Shown one piece after another: positions 1-9,417 of a stretch of 23,565 nucleotides of DNA. Position numbers and translations under genes: made by a program. The stretch is from Perkinsus olseni (taxonomy: Eukaryota > Perkinsozoa > Perkinsida > Perkinsidae), in the NCBI GenBank assembly GCA_013115135.1, contig JABANP010000667.1, positions 1-23,565 of the forward strand, read 5' to 3'. The notes beneath the pieces are model-generated. The model ran no database searches and was not told the DNA's origin. It was given only the letters and a program-made list of their open reading frames with translations. Positions within the stretch are counted from its first letter, which is position 1; each line of letters opens with the position of its first letter.

Positions 1-340
1 AGAACTTGTTACTGGAGAGGAAACTGGAGAACATCCAGGTCTCCTGAGTCCGGCTAGCCTCGAGGAATTTCGAGCGGTCTCAGGATTCCATTGAAGTTGC
101 TGACACGCAAGTGTCCGAGGTAATGACGTCGGCGAACGGCGGAAGTCCGGGGACGGCGGAGGGGGTCTCTAAGAAGTTCGAAACGATCATGGCAACGAAG
201 AGCGATAGCATCACCGAGCTGCAGGAAGTAGTGTCTTTTCCTGAATGCGTCGGTCAGACCGCTGTGCTTAGGAACGGAGCAAGCTGCAGAAAGCCCATGC
301 CGAGCTGGTGAGGGCGTTCGAGGCCAAGTTGGCGGAGTAG
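1..340 (+). CDS. DRC4/GAS8-like dynein regulatory complex subunit, 3' end (partial)
   Basis: The C-terminal part of a coiled-coil protein enters from the left edge. Three exons join in phase 0: 1-38, 84-227 and 272-340 (stop TAG), with introns of 45 nt (39-83) and 44 nt (228-271), both GT...AG. The joined reading contains LLLERKLENIQ, VSKKFETIMATKSDSITELQ and KAHAELVRAFEAKLAE. This matches the end of growth-arrest-specific protein 8/DRC4 as I remember it (a KAHNDLLRTYEAKL-like motif). That family is a core subunit of the nexin-dynein regulatory complex in motile flagella, which fits a flagellated zoospore stage. The stop follows the EAKLAE motif directly, whereas animal homologs, as I remember them, carry a further tail of about 30-40 residues. 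The family call rests on memory of the motif and is moderately sure; the exon model is strong because the frame is kept through both introns. Confidence 0.68.
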
Positions 341-374
341 GCTTATTGCTGCACCTTCTTACCTGAGTGTTGCC

Positions 375-701
375 TCAGGTACGGCGTCCCTCGGGAGGAG
401 ATGGGGTTCGAACCGAGGTTGCTTGCATGAAGGTCGACAGCTGTGGTGTCACCACAGAGGAACGAGTTGAGTTCTCTAGTACGGGCGTCCGCTGCGGGCC
501 GACACAATACTCTATCCCCTTCGACAGGAAAAGATTCTTTAGCCTCCCAGGCGGTATCCGAGTAAGGGTGCTCGCTCGTGACATCAGAAATCTGGGCGCC
601 TCCAGTGGCTTCATAATTTCCGCATTCAGAATCTCCCATTCATCATCGTCGTCTTGGATGAGTACCTCTGCTGCTACTTTTCGGGCGCGCGCTTTTTGCA
701 C
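375..701 (-). CDS. Possible small unrecognised ORF between DRC4 and ALAS
   Basis: An open frame of about 108 codons runs on the minus strand, tail-to-tail with the DRC4-like gene. It contains an acidic segment (IQDDDDEWEILNAEIM) and a basic/Ser-rich C-terminal half. There is no ATG at its upstream end; the first in-frame Met is in NAEIM. It would therefore need an upstream exon or a shorter start. I do not recognise the protein. The gap between DRC4 (stop 340) and the ALAS leader (about 818) otherwise holds nothing I can name. Chance openness remains a real alternative. Confidence 0.25.
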   Translation of the reverse strand: MQKARARKVAAEVLIQDDDDEWEILNAEIMKPLEAPRFLMSRASTLTRIPPGRLKNLFLSKGIEYCVGPQRTPVLENSTRSSVVTPQLSTFMQATSVRTPSPPEGRRT

Positions 702-816
702 CGGGCCGTGCTAGCCAGCTATAGCGCAGAGGGACAAACGGGAGTTCGTCGGTCGTTCGGGGCTGAAGGCTCAGAGACGTCTACGGCCTTTCTATGAACT
801 GAAAGATATCCTCTTC

Positions 817-832
817 AGGTTTTCCCTCATCC
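817..832 (+). promoter_or_regulatory. Probable spliced-leader acceptor and short 5' UTR of ALAS
   Basis: A pyrimidine-rich tract ending CTCTTCAG (AG at 817-818) lies 14 nt before the ALAS ATG. No upstream coding exon is visible, so the acceptor is best explained by trans-splicing of a spliced leader, as known in perkinsids and dinoflagellates. Similar acceptors precede several other starts in this window. Confidence 0.45.
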
Positions 833-2359
833 ATGTCGGCCGTCTGTCAGCAAACTTGCAGTCGTTTCTCGGCCGGGCTCCGTCAGGCCGCCGCGGCTGC
901 AGCCTCCCGCGCCTCGCCGTTGACGGTGAATCTCTCAGAAGTGAAGGAGGTGTGTCCCTTCGTTGCCAGAATGAAGGGGATCCCCGACCAGGCCGCTGTT
1001 GAGAGTTTCGCCCACTTCTGTCCGGTCATGTCCGCTGTCGAGAAGCCCGTGCTGATCCACAACGATCTTGACGAGGGCGCTGTGAAGAGGTCTCTGGTTA
1101 CCAGGGTCGCCGACAAGATGTATGAAACTAAGTTCGAGTATAACATCGAGAAGTTGAAGAACGAAGGGAGGTACCGCTACTTCGCCAATCTGCAGAGGCA
1201 CGTTGGCACCTTCCCGAGGGCGACGTTCCGCGGCCAAAACGACGAGTCCACGGTCCCGAGGGAGGTCATGGTTTTCTGTTCGAACGACTATCTTGGCATG
1301 GGTCAGAATCCTGTGGCGCTCAAGGCCTGTCACGAGGCTATTGATACCAGCGGCACTGGTGCTGGTGGAACTAGGAACATCTCGGGCACGACCAAGTACC
1401 ATGTCGAACTCGAGCACGAGTTGGCGATGAATCACGAGAAGGAGTCGGCTTTGGTGTTCTCTAGCGGCTACGTCGCCAACGAGGCCGCCCTCTCCGCCGT
1501 GGGCAAGATCATGCCTGATTGTGTCATGATCTCCGACTCCGGTAACCACTCTTCGATGATCGAGGGAATTCGTCACTCGGGCTGCGAGAAGGTCATTTTC
1601 CAGAACAACAACCTCGACCAGTTGGAGGCCGTCCTCAAGTCCTATCCCCTCGAGAGACCGAAAATGATCATTTTCGAGTCCGTGTACTCAATGGCCGGCT
1701 CCATCGCTCCGATGAAAAAGATCTGCGACCTCGCCGAGAAGTACAACGCCCTCACCTTCTGCGACGAAGTCCACGCCGTTGGTATGTACGGTGATCATGG
1801 CGCTGGTGTCGCTGAACGCGATGGCGTTGCTGATCGGATCGATATCATATCTGGAACTCTAGGGAAGGCTTATGGCGTCTTTGGTGGCTACGTGGCTGCT
1901 TCGAGCAACTTCATCGACTGCGTCCGCTCCTATGCCGCGGGTTTCATTTTCACCACTGCGATCCCTCCCGTTGTCGCCGCTGGTGCTTTGGCATCAGTTC
2001 GCTACCTCCGTCACTCGGGTGTCGAGCGAGAAATGCAGCAGTTGCGCGCGAAGCAGCTGAAGGCCAAGTTAGCGGCCAAGGGTCTTCCGGCGATGAACAG
2101 CACAAGCCACATCGTCCCGGTGTTGGTGAGGGACCCTGTTAAGGCCAAGCAAGTTACCGATAAGCTTTTGGAAGAGTACAACATATACCTTCAACCAATC
2201 AACTACCCTACTGTGCCGAGGGGCACTGAGCGTGTTAGGATAACGCCTCTACCACTGCACTCTGAGAAGGATCTCGACATGCTGGTGTCAGCTTTGGACA
2301 GCATCTGGGACGACCTTGAGTTGCCCAGAAATGTCCCAGTTGGCGACGTCACCGATTAA
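833..2359 (+). CDS. 5-aminolevulinate synthase, mitochondrial (508 aa, intronless)
   Basis: This pyridoxal-phosphate enzyme condenses glycine and succinyl-CoA to 5-aminolevulinate, the first step of heme synthesis by the Shemin pathway, in the mitochondrial matrix. Residues 1-28 are rich in Ala, Arg and Ser with no acids, like a transit peptide. Cys-Pro pairs at 41-42 (CPFVARMKG) and 63-64 (CPVM) resemble heme regulatory motifs. The catalytic core shows FCSNDYLGM, the glycine-rich [28 protein letters not shown] (PLP-ring Asp311) and GTLGKAYG with the Schiff-base Lys345. The alternatives in this alpha-oxoamine synthase family (KBL, BioF, serine palmitoyltransferase) fit less well than ALAS, given the presequence Cys-Pro motifs and the [15 protein letters not shown] wording. 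The single long exon is unusual here, since its neighbours have many introns. Length is normal for a eukaryotic ALAS. Confidence 0.95.
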   Translation: MSAVCQQTCSRFSAGLRQAAAAAASRASPLTVNLSEVKEVCPFVARMKGIPDQAAVESFAHFCPVMSAVEKPVLIHNDLDEGAVKRSLVTRVADKMYETKFEYNIEKLKNEGRYRYFANLQRHVGTFPRATFRGQNDESTVPREVMVFCSNDYLGMGQNPVALKACHEAIDTSGTGAGGTRNISGTTKYHVELEHELAMNHEKESALVFSSGYVANEAALSAVGKIMPDCVMISDSGNHSSMIEGIRHSGCEKVIFQNNNLDQLEAVLKSYPLERPKMIIFESVYSMAGSIAPMKKICDLAEKYNALTFCDEVHAVGMYGDHGAGVAERDGVADRIDIISGTLGKAYGVFGGYVAASSNFIDCVRSYAAGFIFTTAIPPVVAAGALASVRYLRHSGVEREMQQLRAKQLKAKLAAKGLPAMNSTSHIVPVLVRDPVKAKQVTDKLLEEYNIYLQPINYPTVPRGTERVRITPLPLHSEKDLDMLVSALDSIWDDLELPRNVPVGDVTD

Positions 2360-2903
2360 TCCTCATCATAAGTTCCTACAAGTTGGTCGGTTAGACTCTC
2401 TCTCTCTTCTCTCCGTCAGTCCCCTGCTTCAAAGCGTGCTCTGGCGGCGGGCATAACCGTTGCTCAGTTTCTCTGAGTCCGGGCCCGGTCGTTACTGTCT
2501 CATACACAGAGATCATCTATTATAGTAGTTACTCGCAATCATTGATTATTCTGAGTTGTTTAGTAATCCAGTGTCTTCATATCCGTTCTGCTTCCTATCT
2601 AGGAAGAGCTTAAGCATAGCAGCTAAACAAAGGGGGTCTTTGGGTTGAGATAGTTGAGTAACTAACGAAGTTACTAACTTTTACAGATAGTAAATTAAGC
2701 GTCAACCACGGTGTCTTACCTTGGAGGTTAATCGTCCGAGCGAGTGGTTCCCTCGTGGTGACGTTAACCTGCACTTATCCGCAAGCAGGGAGGGCACGTA
2801 CCGTCTGTGACTTATCCGCCATTACTCCCAAAACGCCACAGGTGATGAGTGCGTGGGGAAAATGCACCTGCACCCTGCCTCCCGGTTAAAAAAATCCAAG
2901 CGC
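2360..2903. other. ALAS 3' flank, no gene seen
   Basis: This stretch begins with the ALAS 3' untranslated region, which includes a CT-rich run near 2395-2420. It then becomes AT-richer sequence without a convincing open frame, RNA gene or repeat on either strand. The repeat block starts at 2904. Confidence 0.5.
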
Positions 2904-3048
2904 TGCAAATCCTGCTCCGATGCACACGACCCACCCTAAACTCGTCGAACTCGACTCGTCCCGCCCTGCCGATGATAGCTGTGGCTATTGGACTACGAGG
3001 CAACAGCAATGCACAGAACGAGTAAGTCCAATACCAAACAAAACCCCC
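2904..3048. repeat. Repeat A, copy 1 (145 bp)
   Basis: Identical by eye, base for base, to 3275-3419. It is followed after 19 bp by repeat B copy 1, so A plus B form a unit of about 371 bp. No terminal inverted repeats, target duplications or transposase were seen, so the element class is unknown. Confidence 0.9.
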
Positions 3049-3067
3049 GGGTGGCTGAGGGTGGGCA

Positions 3068-3275
3068 AAAGAAAACCCGCGACTCCTATACACGCTCAAC
3101 CAGTTGGGAGTCGAAAACGATCAATAATATCGACATCATCAGAATGCTCATCAACTCCATCTTCTGGTGCAGCTTGCAGGTGCGAAAGCGTCGGCACTAG
3201 CGCCGCAGGCGAGCGCTTGCTTCGTCTCCGTATTTGCACCACTCTACACTGCGCGGGCTTCGTGTAGTTCGTCAT
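3068..3275. repeat. Repeat B, copy 1 (208 bp)
   Basis: Identical to 4579-4786. Its last base is also the first base of repeat A copy 2, showing a tandem duplication of the A-B unit. Near its left end it has a 7-bp inverted pair (CGACTCC/GGAGTCG). Confidence 0.9.
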
Positions 3276-3419
3276 GCAAATCCTGCTCCGATGCACACGA
3301 CCCACCCTAAACTCGTCGAACTCGACTCGTCCCGCCCTGCCGATGATAGCTGTGGCTATTGGACTACGAGGCAACAGCAATGCACAGAACGAGTAAGTCC
3401 AATACCAAACAAAACCCCC
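3275..3419. repeat. Repeat A, copy 2 (145 bp)
   Basis: Second exact copy of 2904-3048. Here it is separated from repeat B copy 2 by 1159 bp instead of 19 bp. The intervening DNA was either inserted into the second unit or deleted from the first. A minus-strand frame stays open from about 3545 through this copy into B copy 1 (to 3096), without an ATG start or a recognisable product. Confidence 0.9.
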
Positions 3420-3649
3420 AAACCCCACAGAGATCATCGGTAGGGCTAACTTACCGGTCTTCGCAGCATCGGCGAGCTTTCTACAATTCGCGTCAACGAA
3501 CCTCTCTACAGTGCAACGGTGTGCTGGTCCCGTCGCCGCTGCCACCAGCTCGCCAGACGAGCGATACCTACAAGTTAGATGGCAACTCGCCGCCTACTAA
3601 CTACTCAAAGGGGCCACTCCCTGGATGTAGTACACCGAAGGCACATTAG

Positions 3650-4460
3650 TCGCTAATGGTCAGTAGGCCATTACCACGCTTAGTACACCGGACCACATAG
3701 ATGGGTCACTCGCCGCACTCGGCTAACCGGACCACGCAAGTGGGCCACTCGCCGCACTCGGCTAACCGGACCACGCAAGCGGGCCACTCGCCACACTCAG
3801 CATCAGTGGGCCACTCGCCACACTCAGCATCAGTGGGCCACTCGCCTCACTTAGCTCTACGGCGTACGCATCAGCGGGTCACCGGACCACATCAGTGGGC
3901 CACTAGCCGCAGCTCACTTCGGCTAACCACATAACACGGGTACTGATCGTACTTAGTTCACCGGACAACATCCGTCGGCCACGCGCCGCACGTAGTTCAC
4001 CGGACCACATCAGAAGCATCCTTGCAGTACCTTCGTTCACCGGACCACGTTAGTGGGGGAACTTAGCGTAGACAGTACACTAGCCCACATCGGAAGGTGA
4101 CTTGCCGTACTTGATCACCAGAATACATCAGAGAGCAACTTGGCGTAGTCAGTACAATAGCCCACCTCGAGGGGAGACTTGCAGTACTTGGCCCATCGGG
4201 CCAGAGCAGTGACCAACTTGCCATATGCAGTTTACCGGACCGCATCAACGTTCCACCCGCCACGCTTAGTCCACCGGGCTGCCCGGTCCACGCAGCGTGT
4301 GGAGCACACTCGCCGTACTTAGCTCGCCGGGACACATCAGAGGGCCGCTAGTCGTATCAAGTTCACTGGGTCATATCAGAAGGTCGATTGAGGAACTTGG
4401 TTCACCAGTCCACCACAGCGGGTCTGTGGTGCCTCTACCCGCACATAGTCCGACTCGTTG
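3650..4460. repeat. Degenerate minisatellite
   Basis: Imperfect tandem units of roughly 30-60 bp recur. They share a core like TTCACCGGACCACATCAG followed by GGGCCACTCGCC and CACTTAGC-like variants. The first units (about 3700-3850) are close to each other and the later ones are more worn, so unit length is not constant. It lies between repeat A copy 2 and repeat B copy 2. No protein or RNA role is evident. Confidence 0.75.
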
Positions 4461-4578
4461 GCGTAGGCAACGTATCATGGCTCGAACTCTACCAACAAAG
4501 CAGCGAAGTACGCACCAAACGGCCCAAACCCCGGCTAGCAGCAAAATGATGATAGTCGGCCGGACTGAGCTGCACATG

Positions 4579-4786
4579 AAAGAAAACCCGCGACTCCTAT
4601 ACACGCTCAACCAGTTGGGAGTCGAAAACGATCAATAATATCGACATCATCAGAATGCTCATCAACTCCATCTTCTGGTGCAGCTTGCAGGTGCGAAAGC
4701 GTCGGCACTAGCGCCGCAGGCGAGCGCTTGCTTCGTCTCCGTATTTGCACCACTCTACACTGCGCGGGCTTCGTGTAGTTCGTCAT
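4579..4786. repeat. Repeat B, copy 2 (208 bp)
   Basis: Exact second copy of 3068-3275, closing the nested repeat block. Identity ends abruptly after 4786. Confidence 0.9.
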
Positions 4787-5000
4787 ACAATGGCCGTGAG
4801 GCCGCCGAAACAGCTAGCAGTTCAGTCATACTGCATGTCGGGAGAGCTTCGTGCCACTGCAGGAAATAGGGATAGGAGTCGTAGGCGTAGAAGTCTGTGA
4901 GTGAGCAAGCACACTCTGCATCCTTGCCACATATAAGATAACCGGATCCTCTCTTGAGTGGTTTCACTACAACGGCAATTGCTGTATCAAAAATAAGCAT
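4755..5000 (-). CDS. Possible small ORF (81 aa), unrecognised
   Basis: An ATG-initiated minus-strand frame whose C-terminal end runs into repeat B copy 2. It has several Cys and aromatic residues (YLICGKDAECACSL) but no motif I know. It is the only candidate in the stretch 4787-5220, which otherwise holds nothing nameable. Chance is the more likely explanation. Confidence 0.15.
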   Translation of the reverse strand: MLIFDTAIAVVVKPLKRGSGYLICGKDAECACSLTDFYAYDSYPYFLQWHEALPTCSMTELLAVSAASRPLYDELHEARAV

Positions 5001-5220
5001 GATGCATGTGACCGGTGATATACGTCACCTTTTCTCTGGCTGCACTAAAATGACGCATTCGCGCGTGATGAGTTATTCCCTTGTAATACAAGATGCATTG
5101 AAATACATCACGTACTTCTATCCGTGTTGCTGAAATGTTTTCAGAGGTTGGGCGAAGGTGAATTTTAGACCTGGTTGTAGGCACTGATGAACATTTGCCA
5201 ATAATGGCTAAGGAGAATAA

Positions 5221-5292
5221 AGTCGCTACCCGGATTTGAACCGGGGTTGTCACGGCCACAACGTGACGTCCTAACCACTAGACGATAGCGAC
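5221..5292 (-). tRNA. tRNA-His (GTG), copy 1
   Basis: Complete cloverleaf on the minus strand: acceptor GTCGCTA/TAGCGAC (7 bp), D stem GTCT/GGAC, anticodon stem TCACG/CGTGA with loop TTGTGGC (anticodon GTG), and T stem CCCGG/CCGGG with loop TTCAAAT. The range includes the base after the acceptor stem, which would make a U73 discriminator; eukaryotic tRNA-His normally has A73. No G-1 is encoded, as usual in eukaryotes. A T4 run (minus strand of 5296-5299) lies just upstream. Confidence 0.93.
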
Positions 5293-5401
5293 ACGAAAAT
5301 GCTGTGGGCCGGACGCTCGATTGGATGGGATACAATGGTTGAGCTCAATTCCTCACCCAAAGGCGGTCTATCGGTTTTGTTGTCCCTTCGACACAATTGA
5401 A

Positions 5402-5550
5402 GTGAAGGCCAAACTTGTCAGAAGACCCACAGGAAGTCTTTCGACGTCTCTCTACGGCAACGATGGCCTTGGTCGACAGCCTCCTGTAGTCAGGCATATA
5501 TTCGTTATGGGCCAGGGTGGGGGCCTAAATATGAGCTACGTAGAGCTACC
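5402..5550 (-). ncRNA. Candidate novel ncRNA: invariant spacer block, copy 1
   Basis: These 149 bp are identical to 9599-9747, although the adjacent 107 bp of spacer differ at roughly 19 positions and the DNA beyond the tRNA-Phe is only loosely similar. The block lies between tRNA-Phe and tRNA-His, and on the tRNA strand there is no T4 run until 5299-5296. A transcript started at tRNA-Phe could therefore include it. I compared it with 5S, U1, U2, U4, U5, U6 and SRP landmarks and found no match. Strand and RNA nature are inferred. A frame on the plus strand (5321-5554) is also open, so a short peptide or recent gene conversion remains possible. Confidence 0.35.
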
Positions 5551-5566
5551 GTAGCCTAAGTGAATA

Positions 5567-5639
5567 TGCCCAGACCCAGGATCGAACTGAGGACCTCCAG
5601 ATCTTCAGTCTGGCGCTCTCCCAACTGAGCTATCTGGGC
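5567..5639 (-). tRNA. tRNA-Phe (GAA), copy 1
   Basis: Standard 73-nt tRNA on the minus strand: acceptor GCCCAGA/TCTGGGC, D arm GCTC-AGTTGGGA-GAGC, anticodon stem CCAGA/TCTGG with loop CTGAAGA (anticodon GAA), five-base variable loop, T stem CTCAG/CTGGG with loop TTCGATC, and discriminator A. It leads the tRNA-Phe, spacer, tRNA-His order on the minus strand. Confidence 0.95.
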
Positions 5640-6400
5640 TTAAATGCAATACCGAATGGTAGCTCACACCGCAGCCTAGGTACGGATCGGATTAGCACCA
5701 CCGTGTATCGGTATGCCACCGCAGAGCTGCAATAACCTCACATCGCCCTTTCGCTGCTATTCTGAACAGTATTCCCGCTGCTTGACTGAGCTATTGAGCG
5801 GTAGGCATATCGCTATGTAACTTGGCCCAACCGTTGTACGGCCCGTACCGTACGGGCCTCGCCGTTCGTGAGGAGTGGTTCACGGCCCGTAATGCGCCGG
5901 CGAGCACTCGTGCTTCTCGAGTGCGCTCTGCGTTCAGCAGAATCAATTGAAGTTAGGCTCACCTCACCACCGGTTTTCGGGTTGGAACTTCGATCCCTCT
6001 TCATACGAGTTCCGCCTGAAACAAGATACTTGAACTCTCGAAAAGTCTATATTGAGTCGTCGACAAATCAGAAATCTTGCTGGCATTAGAAAGCCAACTC
6101 GCAGTGTTGACAAGCGAGTGAAACGGGCTGTTACGACCAGCTGAAGCACTAGCGGGGCATTTAGAGTCTGCAGGCTGGACGCCAGGCAACCGTGGTGTGA
6201 TTGAGACCGGCACGTTAGTCCAAGAAAATTGTTGTCCGCCCAAGAGCGTAGCTTCCGTGCACACGGCTCAAACGCAAACTGGATTGATCGGACACGCGAG
6301 GTAACACATATTCACTGGCAACACCGATCGTATTGTTAGCTAGGAAAAACGAACGTGCTAGGTGTGAGTGATCAAGATATGGTGAGGATAAAAATTGAAG
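5640..6400. other. Region between tRNA cassette 1 and P450 3' end
   Basis: No gene seen. About 5925-6210 is diverged (estimated around 60-65% by eye) from 9915-10190 in the second cassette, showing that the duplication extended past the tRNAs. A small hairpin (GGCCCGTA/TACGGGCC, 5840-5858) is present. Confidence 0.5.
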
Positions 6401-8649
6401 CTACCGGATGGCTCGTTGACACATTCGTAGCTCAAGATTCTGAGGTCCATAAATAAAGGAAACCTCTCCACGAACACTCGCGGGTGAATGAGCGAATTTA
6501 ATATCGTCAAAATATCTCAGAATCAAAGTCAGTATTATCGTGGCCTCCTTGATGGCCATATTCTGCCCGGGGCACTGACGAGGTCCCCCTCCAAATGCGA
6601 GATGGTCACGTACAAGGGACTGGTCAACAGCAGAGCCATCACGAGTAAGCCAACGTTGCGGCCTGAGACATGCGGCGCGTTGAAGACATCGGTTGCAAGG
6701 AAGCAAGTACGGAAGCTGATCACGTACTTGAAAGTTTTGCCGCCTTGGGACTCCGCCACCATCGCTTTGCGAAAGAGTGTCGCCACGACTGTCCCGGAAG
6801 GGATGCTCTTTCCGTCCAGGACTGTGTCCCGGATACACTCATTGAGGAGGAATACAGCAGGAGGCTGCAACTGACAAAACCCCACAATACCTCAACCTGA
6901 TTTTACGATGGCTCACTCTGAGGGTCTCGAGTATGCAGCACTGAACGTAGGGTAGCTGGTTGAGGTCTGCTATCGTCTTGGGGTCGTGGCCGAGGGCATC
7001 CACCTCGGCCCTGGCCTTAGCTTGAATGTGGGGGTTGAGGGACAGATAGTAGAGGCACCACGAAAGCGTCGTAGCTGTGGTATCACTACCAGCGATCAAG
7101 AACCTGACGGCAAGGGGTGCATACCGAGGCCTTCCTAATCATCACTTGTAGCTCAGACCTTCGCCGATGATTCAAACATGCACCAGAAAATGAGATGTGC
7201 CGAGTCACCAAAGGGAACTATGACTCACGTGATGAGGTTTCCCCGCAAGTCCTCCGGGTCAAGGTGCATGAGTTTGTCGAGCAAGTCGCGCCGCTCCACC
7301 CGTCCTCCTGCCCTTTGCTGCTCAGCCCGTCGATTGCTGATAATCTCATCGCAAATTCTGTTGAGCTGCTTCACTCCGGTGTGCATCTGATCAACGGAGC
7401 AACTTATCGACTGACGAGCTGACCGGGGACGAGTCTCACCTTTTTGATCATCGGATTGAGATTCCAAGGGAATCGATCGCGGGTCATCCAGGGGAAGGAA
7501 CTGAGCTGTACGGCGTAACCCGAACCTTCCAAACCATCTGCTATCGCCTGTTGTACTTCTCCGGAGCGATGGCCAAGAGGGACACCTGATAGAGTACTGT
7601 ATGAGATCGGATCCTGTCAGGTCACCCTGATGATGATCAAGCAAGCGCTGATATACAGAAGGCATAGCGCGCAAATGACGTGATAATGAATATGACCGAG
7701 CTCGGAAATTGCGGACACAGTGCGAATAAAATACCCTCGAGGAGAAGTGTACTACCACATAGCTGTTCTCACTAAGGAACATCACTCACCATCGGGATTC
7801 AAAAAATTATAGTCGTTCCCTAAGGTGGTTACACATAAGACATCGAGGGTACAGAGGGGAAGCCATTCTGTGGGACGCCAAACGATACGGCCGTTCTGGC
7901 TGAGGGACTTCAACTGACGTACCTGAATATCCGGAGGTGGAGGGAAGACGGAGATTGGCAGCCTACCAGCTTCAATGCAACTTTCGACATATCGGGTACC
8001 ATGGCGTCCGAGTTGTTGTCGTTGAAGGCCGGGGCACCCAACCGTCTGTTCCGCTTCCACTCTTCACCCTCCGTGTTGAACATACCCGGGATCGGCATTA
8101 TCTTGTGCTTGTTAAATGGTTTGATGAAGGTCTTCGGACGCGCATTCAAAACTTGACGGACCAGCTCAGGCTTGGAAACAGCTACCACGTCCATGCCGAG
8201 AGTTCTGAAAAGTGCGCTATACCGTCAGTGTTCCCGCAATGGTGCACGCTCATCGGTGGCGCAGACGGTCGGGCAACCGAAGAGAATCTCTGAGTCTCAC
8301 TTGATATGGTATATGTCACCGTACGTGTCCGCATAGATCTCCAAAGCGTGAAATAGGTGATCCAGCGACTTCGGTATGAAGCCCACGAACGGAAGAAACT
8401 GCGAGAAATCCGAGTGACGAATTAGCTGGTGATGATTAATCCGGATCGATCAAAGCAATAGTATTCACTTACCCGATTTGGTCCGCCGAAGATAGCATGA
8501 AGATCCACCCTGGTACGTCTTAGGAACCTCACAGCCTTCAATGCAAGGACTGAGGCTATGCCGCACACAAGGATGAGTGTTCGGTGCGACCGAAAAATTG
8601 ATCGACACTTTACTACGAGGCCCTGGGCAGCGACGAGTAGGGATACCAT
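6401..8649 (-). CDS. Microsomal cytochrome P450, nine exons (about 513 aa)
   Basis: Heme-thiolate monooxygenase, probably anchored in the ER. Exons by descending coordinate: 8649-8473, 8398-8301, 8204-7967, 7922-7790, 7585-7440, 7386-7229, 7103-6917, 6870-6728 and 6662-6401. All introns are GT...AG and phase is kept throughout; intron 3 is only 44 nt (7923-7966). Key residues are a hydrophobic anchor near 24-40 (TLILVCGIASVLAL), helix-C W141xxxR145, I-helix AGSDTT (321-326), K-helix E376TLR379 and the heme loop FGGGPRQCPG with ligand Cys457. A YAG acceptor (8662-8661) lies 11 nt before the ATG. An open frame upstream to 8697 has no ATG. The substrate cannot be read from sequence. The gene looks intact; its duplicate at 10326-10519 is not. 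Confidence 0.92.
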
Positions 8650-8719
8650 TAAAAGTAGGGCTGTGAGTACACCCTGTGGAGGAACCTCTAAACACAACCC
8701 TAGAAGCTTGGCGGTACAA

Positions 8720-9417
8720 GATCCGCCGCTGGGATCTGTGCAGTGTCTCTCAGCCGTTAGATACTCGCTCCCTCACCTACTCAATATTTATTGCTGGGGA
8801 TTCTACTCTTTCCCTCCCCTATCTTTCCTGTCCCCTATACGTGTCACGGAGGGCAGTGTCTCCGGGACACGACGTATGCGTGTGTGCATACGTATATGAA
8901 GGTACATCTTCCTGCTTACAGTTCTTCACCTGGAGACATAAACGGAGATACATACCACTTTCAGCTCACGGCTCATCATTTAGAGGTATGGATGGAGTCA
9001 TACGGTATGGATGGTCCGTCGGTGGAACCACTCGTGTGCGGACATTGCTCGCAGAGTGCAGCAATGGGACATGGCCTGCACAGCTAGCGCTAGCAGAGGA
9101 TAATGTTTCCATACATGTGTGCTCGAGTTGGTTTGGTTTTTTACATTCGGGGAAGACGGTTGCGTCCCTGCGAGATTGCGCGGGCGGCGCAATCGGGATT
9201 CCCGAGTTTCGAGGGCGTACAAAACGAAGGGGTTCCCGATTCGGGAACCCCTTCGTTTTGTACGCCGCAGAGTCAGGGGTGTGTGTTTTCGTTGGGGATC
9301 GGTAGTCTTCAGTACGATAGTAATGCTTTCTGAGGGCCAAGGCGACTACTACGCACATGTCAAACCTACTCGACAATGTCGAGTCGACATCATAGCTCAA
9401 AGTAACTTGGATTAAGA
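8720..9417. other. Intergenic stretch with inverted repeats and long open frames
   Basis: Lies between the P450 start and tRNA cassette 2. A plus-strand frame of about 209 codons (8676-9305) and a minus-strand frame (8966-9532) are both open. The minus one reads straight through tRNA-His, and the plus one begins without ATG and has no known motif, so neither is called as a gene. A cluster of inverted repeats lies at 9174-9266. Confidence 0.45.
9214..9266. repeat. Perfect palindrome, 26-bp arms, 1-nt centre
   Basis: Arms 9214-9239 and 9241-9266 are exact reverse complements around a single T at 9240. Two smaller inverted repeats sit just to the left: GATTGCGC/GCGCAATC at 9174-9194 and TCGGG/CCCGA at 9193-9205. 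As RNA or single-stranded DNA this would form a very stable hairpin. It lies about 150 bp downstream (minus strand) of tRNA-His copy 2. Confidence 0.95.

Noticed and set aside
398..416. GGGTTCGAACC, tRNA T-loop-like
   Set aside because: No matching T stem or cloverleaf on either strand; it is a local TTCGAA palindrome.
935..1576. Minus-strand open frame of 213 codons within ALAS
   Set aside because: Antisense shadow of the strongly supported ALAS coding region.
5549..5557. CCGTAGCC, similar to the start of the dinoflagellate/perkinsid spliced leader
   Set aside because: Only the first bases match, the rest of the leader is absent, and the second cassette has CCATAGCC at the same place.
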